From contig JACDBP010000305.1 in assembly GCA_013694835.1 (NCBI GenBank), forward strand, positions 1-6,522: DNA of 6,522 bases. The letters run 5' to 3'. This document shows positions 5,351 to 6,522 of the stretch, in pieces (position 1 is the first letter of the stretch; every line of letters begins with the position of its first letter). This DNA is from Chloroflexota bacterium (lineage in GTDB: Bacteria > Chloroflexota > Limnocylindria > Limnocylindrales > CSP1-4). The position numbers and the translations under genes were made by a program. The notes beneath the pieces are model-generated. The model ran no database searches. It worked only from the letters and a program-made list of their open reading frames with translations, and was not told where the DNA came from.

Positions 5351-6520
5351 CCCAGGCTGCTGCACATGGCCGACGTCCATCTGGGCGCACGCCATCACGA
5401 CCTCGGAGCGGCCGCGGCCCAGCAGCGGGAACGCCAGTTCGGGGCTTTCAGCCGGGCGGTCGACCTCGCCCTCGCCGAGCGCGTCGAGCTCGTCCTGATC
5501 GCCGGTGACCTGTTCGATTCGAACGCGCAGCCGCGCCGCTCGGTGGAGCGTGCCGCGGGCGAGCTGCGCCGGCTCGCCGAGAGCGGCGTTCACTGCGTGG
5601 TCATCCCGGGCACCCACGACTGTTACGACGTGGGCTCGATCTACCGCGTCTTCGACTTGCCAGCGTTGGCCGACCAGGAGTCCGGCGGCGACCGGCTGCG
5701 GGTCCTGACACCCGGCAACGAGATCGCCGTCTACCCCGCCCTCGATCTGGCGGTCGGCGGCCGGGTCTTCGAGACGAAACGCGCTCCCGAGAGCCCCTTC
5801 GCCTCTCTCCCTTTGACCGGTGCCGCGGAGGTCCGCTGGCGCATCGGCCTGCTCCACGGCTCCCTGCGCGTGGAGGGGAAGGTGGAGCGGGACGACGTGC
5901 TGTTCACGGAGGCGGAGATCGGCGCCAGTGGGCTGGACTACCTCGCCCTTGGCCACTGGCACTCGTTCCGGCAAGGATCGGCGAACGGGACGGTCTGGGC
6001 GTACGCCGGGGCACCCGAGCCCGTGGCCGTCGACCAGGACGGGGCTGGGCAGGTGCTGCTCGTGGACCTCGAGGTCGTCGACGGCCGGAAAAGGGTGACG
6101 GTCCAGCCGCAGACCGTCGGTCGGACGCGGTTCCGCAAGCTCGAGCTGGATGCAGGGCAGGTGGGCTCGCAGGACGAGCTCGTGCGGCGGTTGCGCGACC
6201 TGGCCGACCCGGACCTGGTGCTCGACGTACGGCTTGTGGGCCTCGCGGCGCCGGAGCTGGAGCTCCACGATGACGAGATCGAGCGTCAACTGGAGCCGGC
6301 GTTCCTGAAGGTACGCTTCCGCGACGTTGCCACGCGCACCGACCCCGACGGGCCGATGCCGCCACCAGACACGATCGCCGGGGCGTTCATCCGCGACCTG
6401 GAGGCCCGGATCCACGCCGCCGAAGCCGCCGGTAGGGCCGACGTGGCGCTCGAGGCGCGAGAATCGCTGCGGCTGGGCCGCCTGTTGCTGGACGACCCGC
6501 AACGGGTCACGCTCGCGTGA
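5348..6520 (+). CDS. sbcD: SbcD/Mre11-like DNA repair exonuclease (metallophosphoesterase)
   Basis: This 390-residue protein has the calcineurin-like phosphoesterase core of SbcD/Mre11 nucleases, which with the SbcC/Rad50 ATPase open hairpins and process DNA ends. Motifs in order: Asp9 and His11 in ADVHLGA; Asp54 in AGDLFD; GTHD at 88-91; His170 in LLHGS; His203 and His205 in GHWH. About 130 C-terminal residues form the cap and partner-binding part. Motif III is normally GNHD; Asn is Thr89 here. The start is TTG at 5348: PRLLHMADVHLGA matches the conserved first strand, and GGAGGGAGG at 5328-5336 lies 11 nt upstream. ATG at 5366 would delete that strand. The gene ends TGA at 6518-6520, overlapping a GTG (6517-6519), so a partner ATPase gene may begin there. 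It is about 116 bp downstream of the lipoprotein gene on the same strand. Whether it is canonical SbcD or a Chloroflexota-type paralogue is uncertain. Confidence 0.86.
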   Translation: MPRLLHMADVHLGARHHDLGAAAAQQRERQFGAFSRAVDLALAERVELVLIAGDLFDSNAQPRRSVERAAGELRRLAESGVHCVVIPGTHDCYDVGSIYRVFDLPALADQESGGDRLRVLTPGNEIAVYPALDLAVGGRVFETKRAPESPFASLPLTGAAEVRWRIGLLHGSLRVEGKVERDDVLFTEAEIGASGLDYLALGHWHSFRQGSANGTVWAYAGAPEPVAVDQDGAGQVLLVDLEVVDGRKRVTVQPQTVGRTRFRKLELDAGQVGSQDELVRRLRDLADPDLVLDVRLVGLAAPELELHDDEIERQLEPAFLKVRFRDVATRTDPDGPMPPPDTIAGAFIRDLEARIHAAEAAGRADVALEARESLRLGRLLLDDPQRVTLA

Positions 6521-6522
6521 CC

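Noticed and set aside
3792..5390. Minus-strand open frame of 532 codons across the zinc-ribbon and lipoprotein loci
   Set aside because: It overlaps the zinc-ribbon gene in another frame and is antisense to the lipoprotein gene. It shows no domain pattern and reads through the dispersed repeats and hairpins.
5177..6502. Minus-strand open frame of 441 codons opposite the SbcD-like gene
   Set aside because: The plus strand has all the metallophosphoesterase motifs; the minus frame is a shadow with no motifs.

Overview
The window is about 6.5 kb of very GC-rich bacterial chromosome with near-saturated G/C at third codon positions. The gene set suggests a free-living, high-GC bacterium. A two-domain zinc-ribbon protein of the CxxC-x17-CxxC type, which I associate mainly with Chloroflexota, makes that phylum my first guess. 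An actinobacterium is not excluded, and this placement is inference from protein style because there is no rRNA or marker gene here.

Layout. Positions 1-136 (minus) hold the first 45 codons of a secreted protein whose gene runs off the left edge. Positions 283-2613 (minus) are a tight two-gene unit: a 1-pyrroline-5-carboxylate dehydrogenase (proline/arginine catabolism to glutamate), followed 3 nt later by a NIF3/YbgI-type dinuclear-metal protein. A GC-rich 301-bp gap (2614-2914) carries a perfect 12-bp inverted repeat and one copy of a dispersed repeat. Positions 2915-3694 (minus) encode an unusual fusion of an N-terminal XRE-type helix-turn-helix with a PD-(D/E)XK nuclease-like domain. A second non-coding gap (3695-4036) holds direct repeats, hairpins and two more copies of the dispersed repeat in inverted orientation. 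Positions 4037-4378 (minus) encode the double zinc-ribbon protein, probably from a GTG start. The plus strand then carries a putative lipoprotein (4602-5231), an 11-bp tandem repeat at its stop codon, and a complete SbcD/Mre11-like nuclease gene from a TTG start (5348-6520). A GTGA overlap at the right edge may open a partner gene.

How it fits together. The left unit is amino-acid catabolism, and the lipoprotein and zinc-ribbon genes are accessory genes of unknown role. The most unusual part is 2865-4004. The HTH-nuclease gene lies between copies of a 25-bp bipartite repeat (GGAACCAGTTTC-N5-TGGTGGRA), one 25 nt after its stop and one 117 nt before its start, both in the gene's orientation. 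A third, inverted copy lies further upstream. This could be a repeat-associated nuclease/regulator module: an autoregulated DNA-binding nuclease with its sites, or a small mobile or homing-type element. The association is seen directly; the function is inference.
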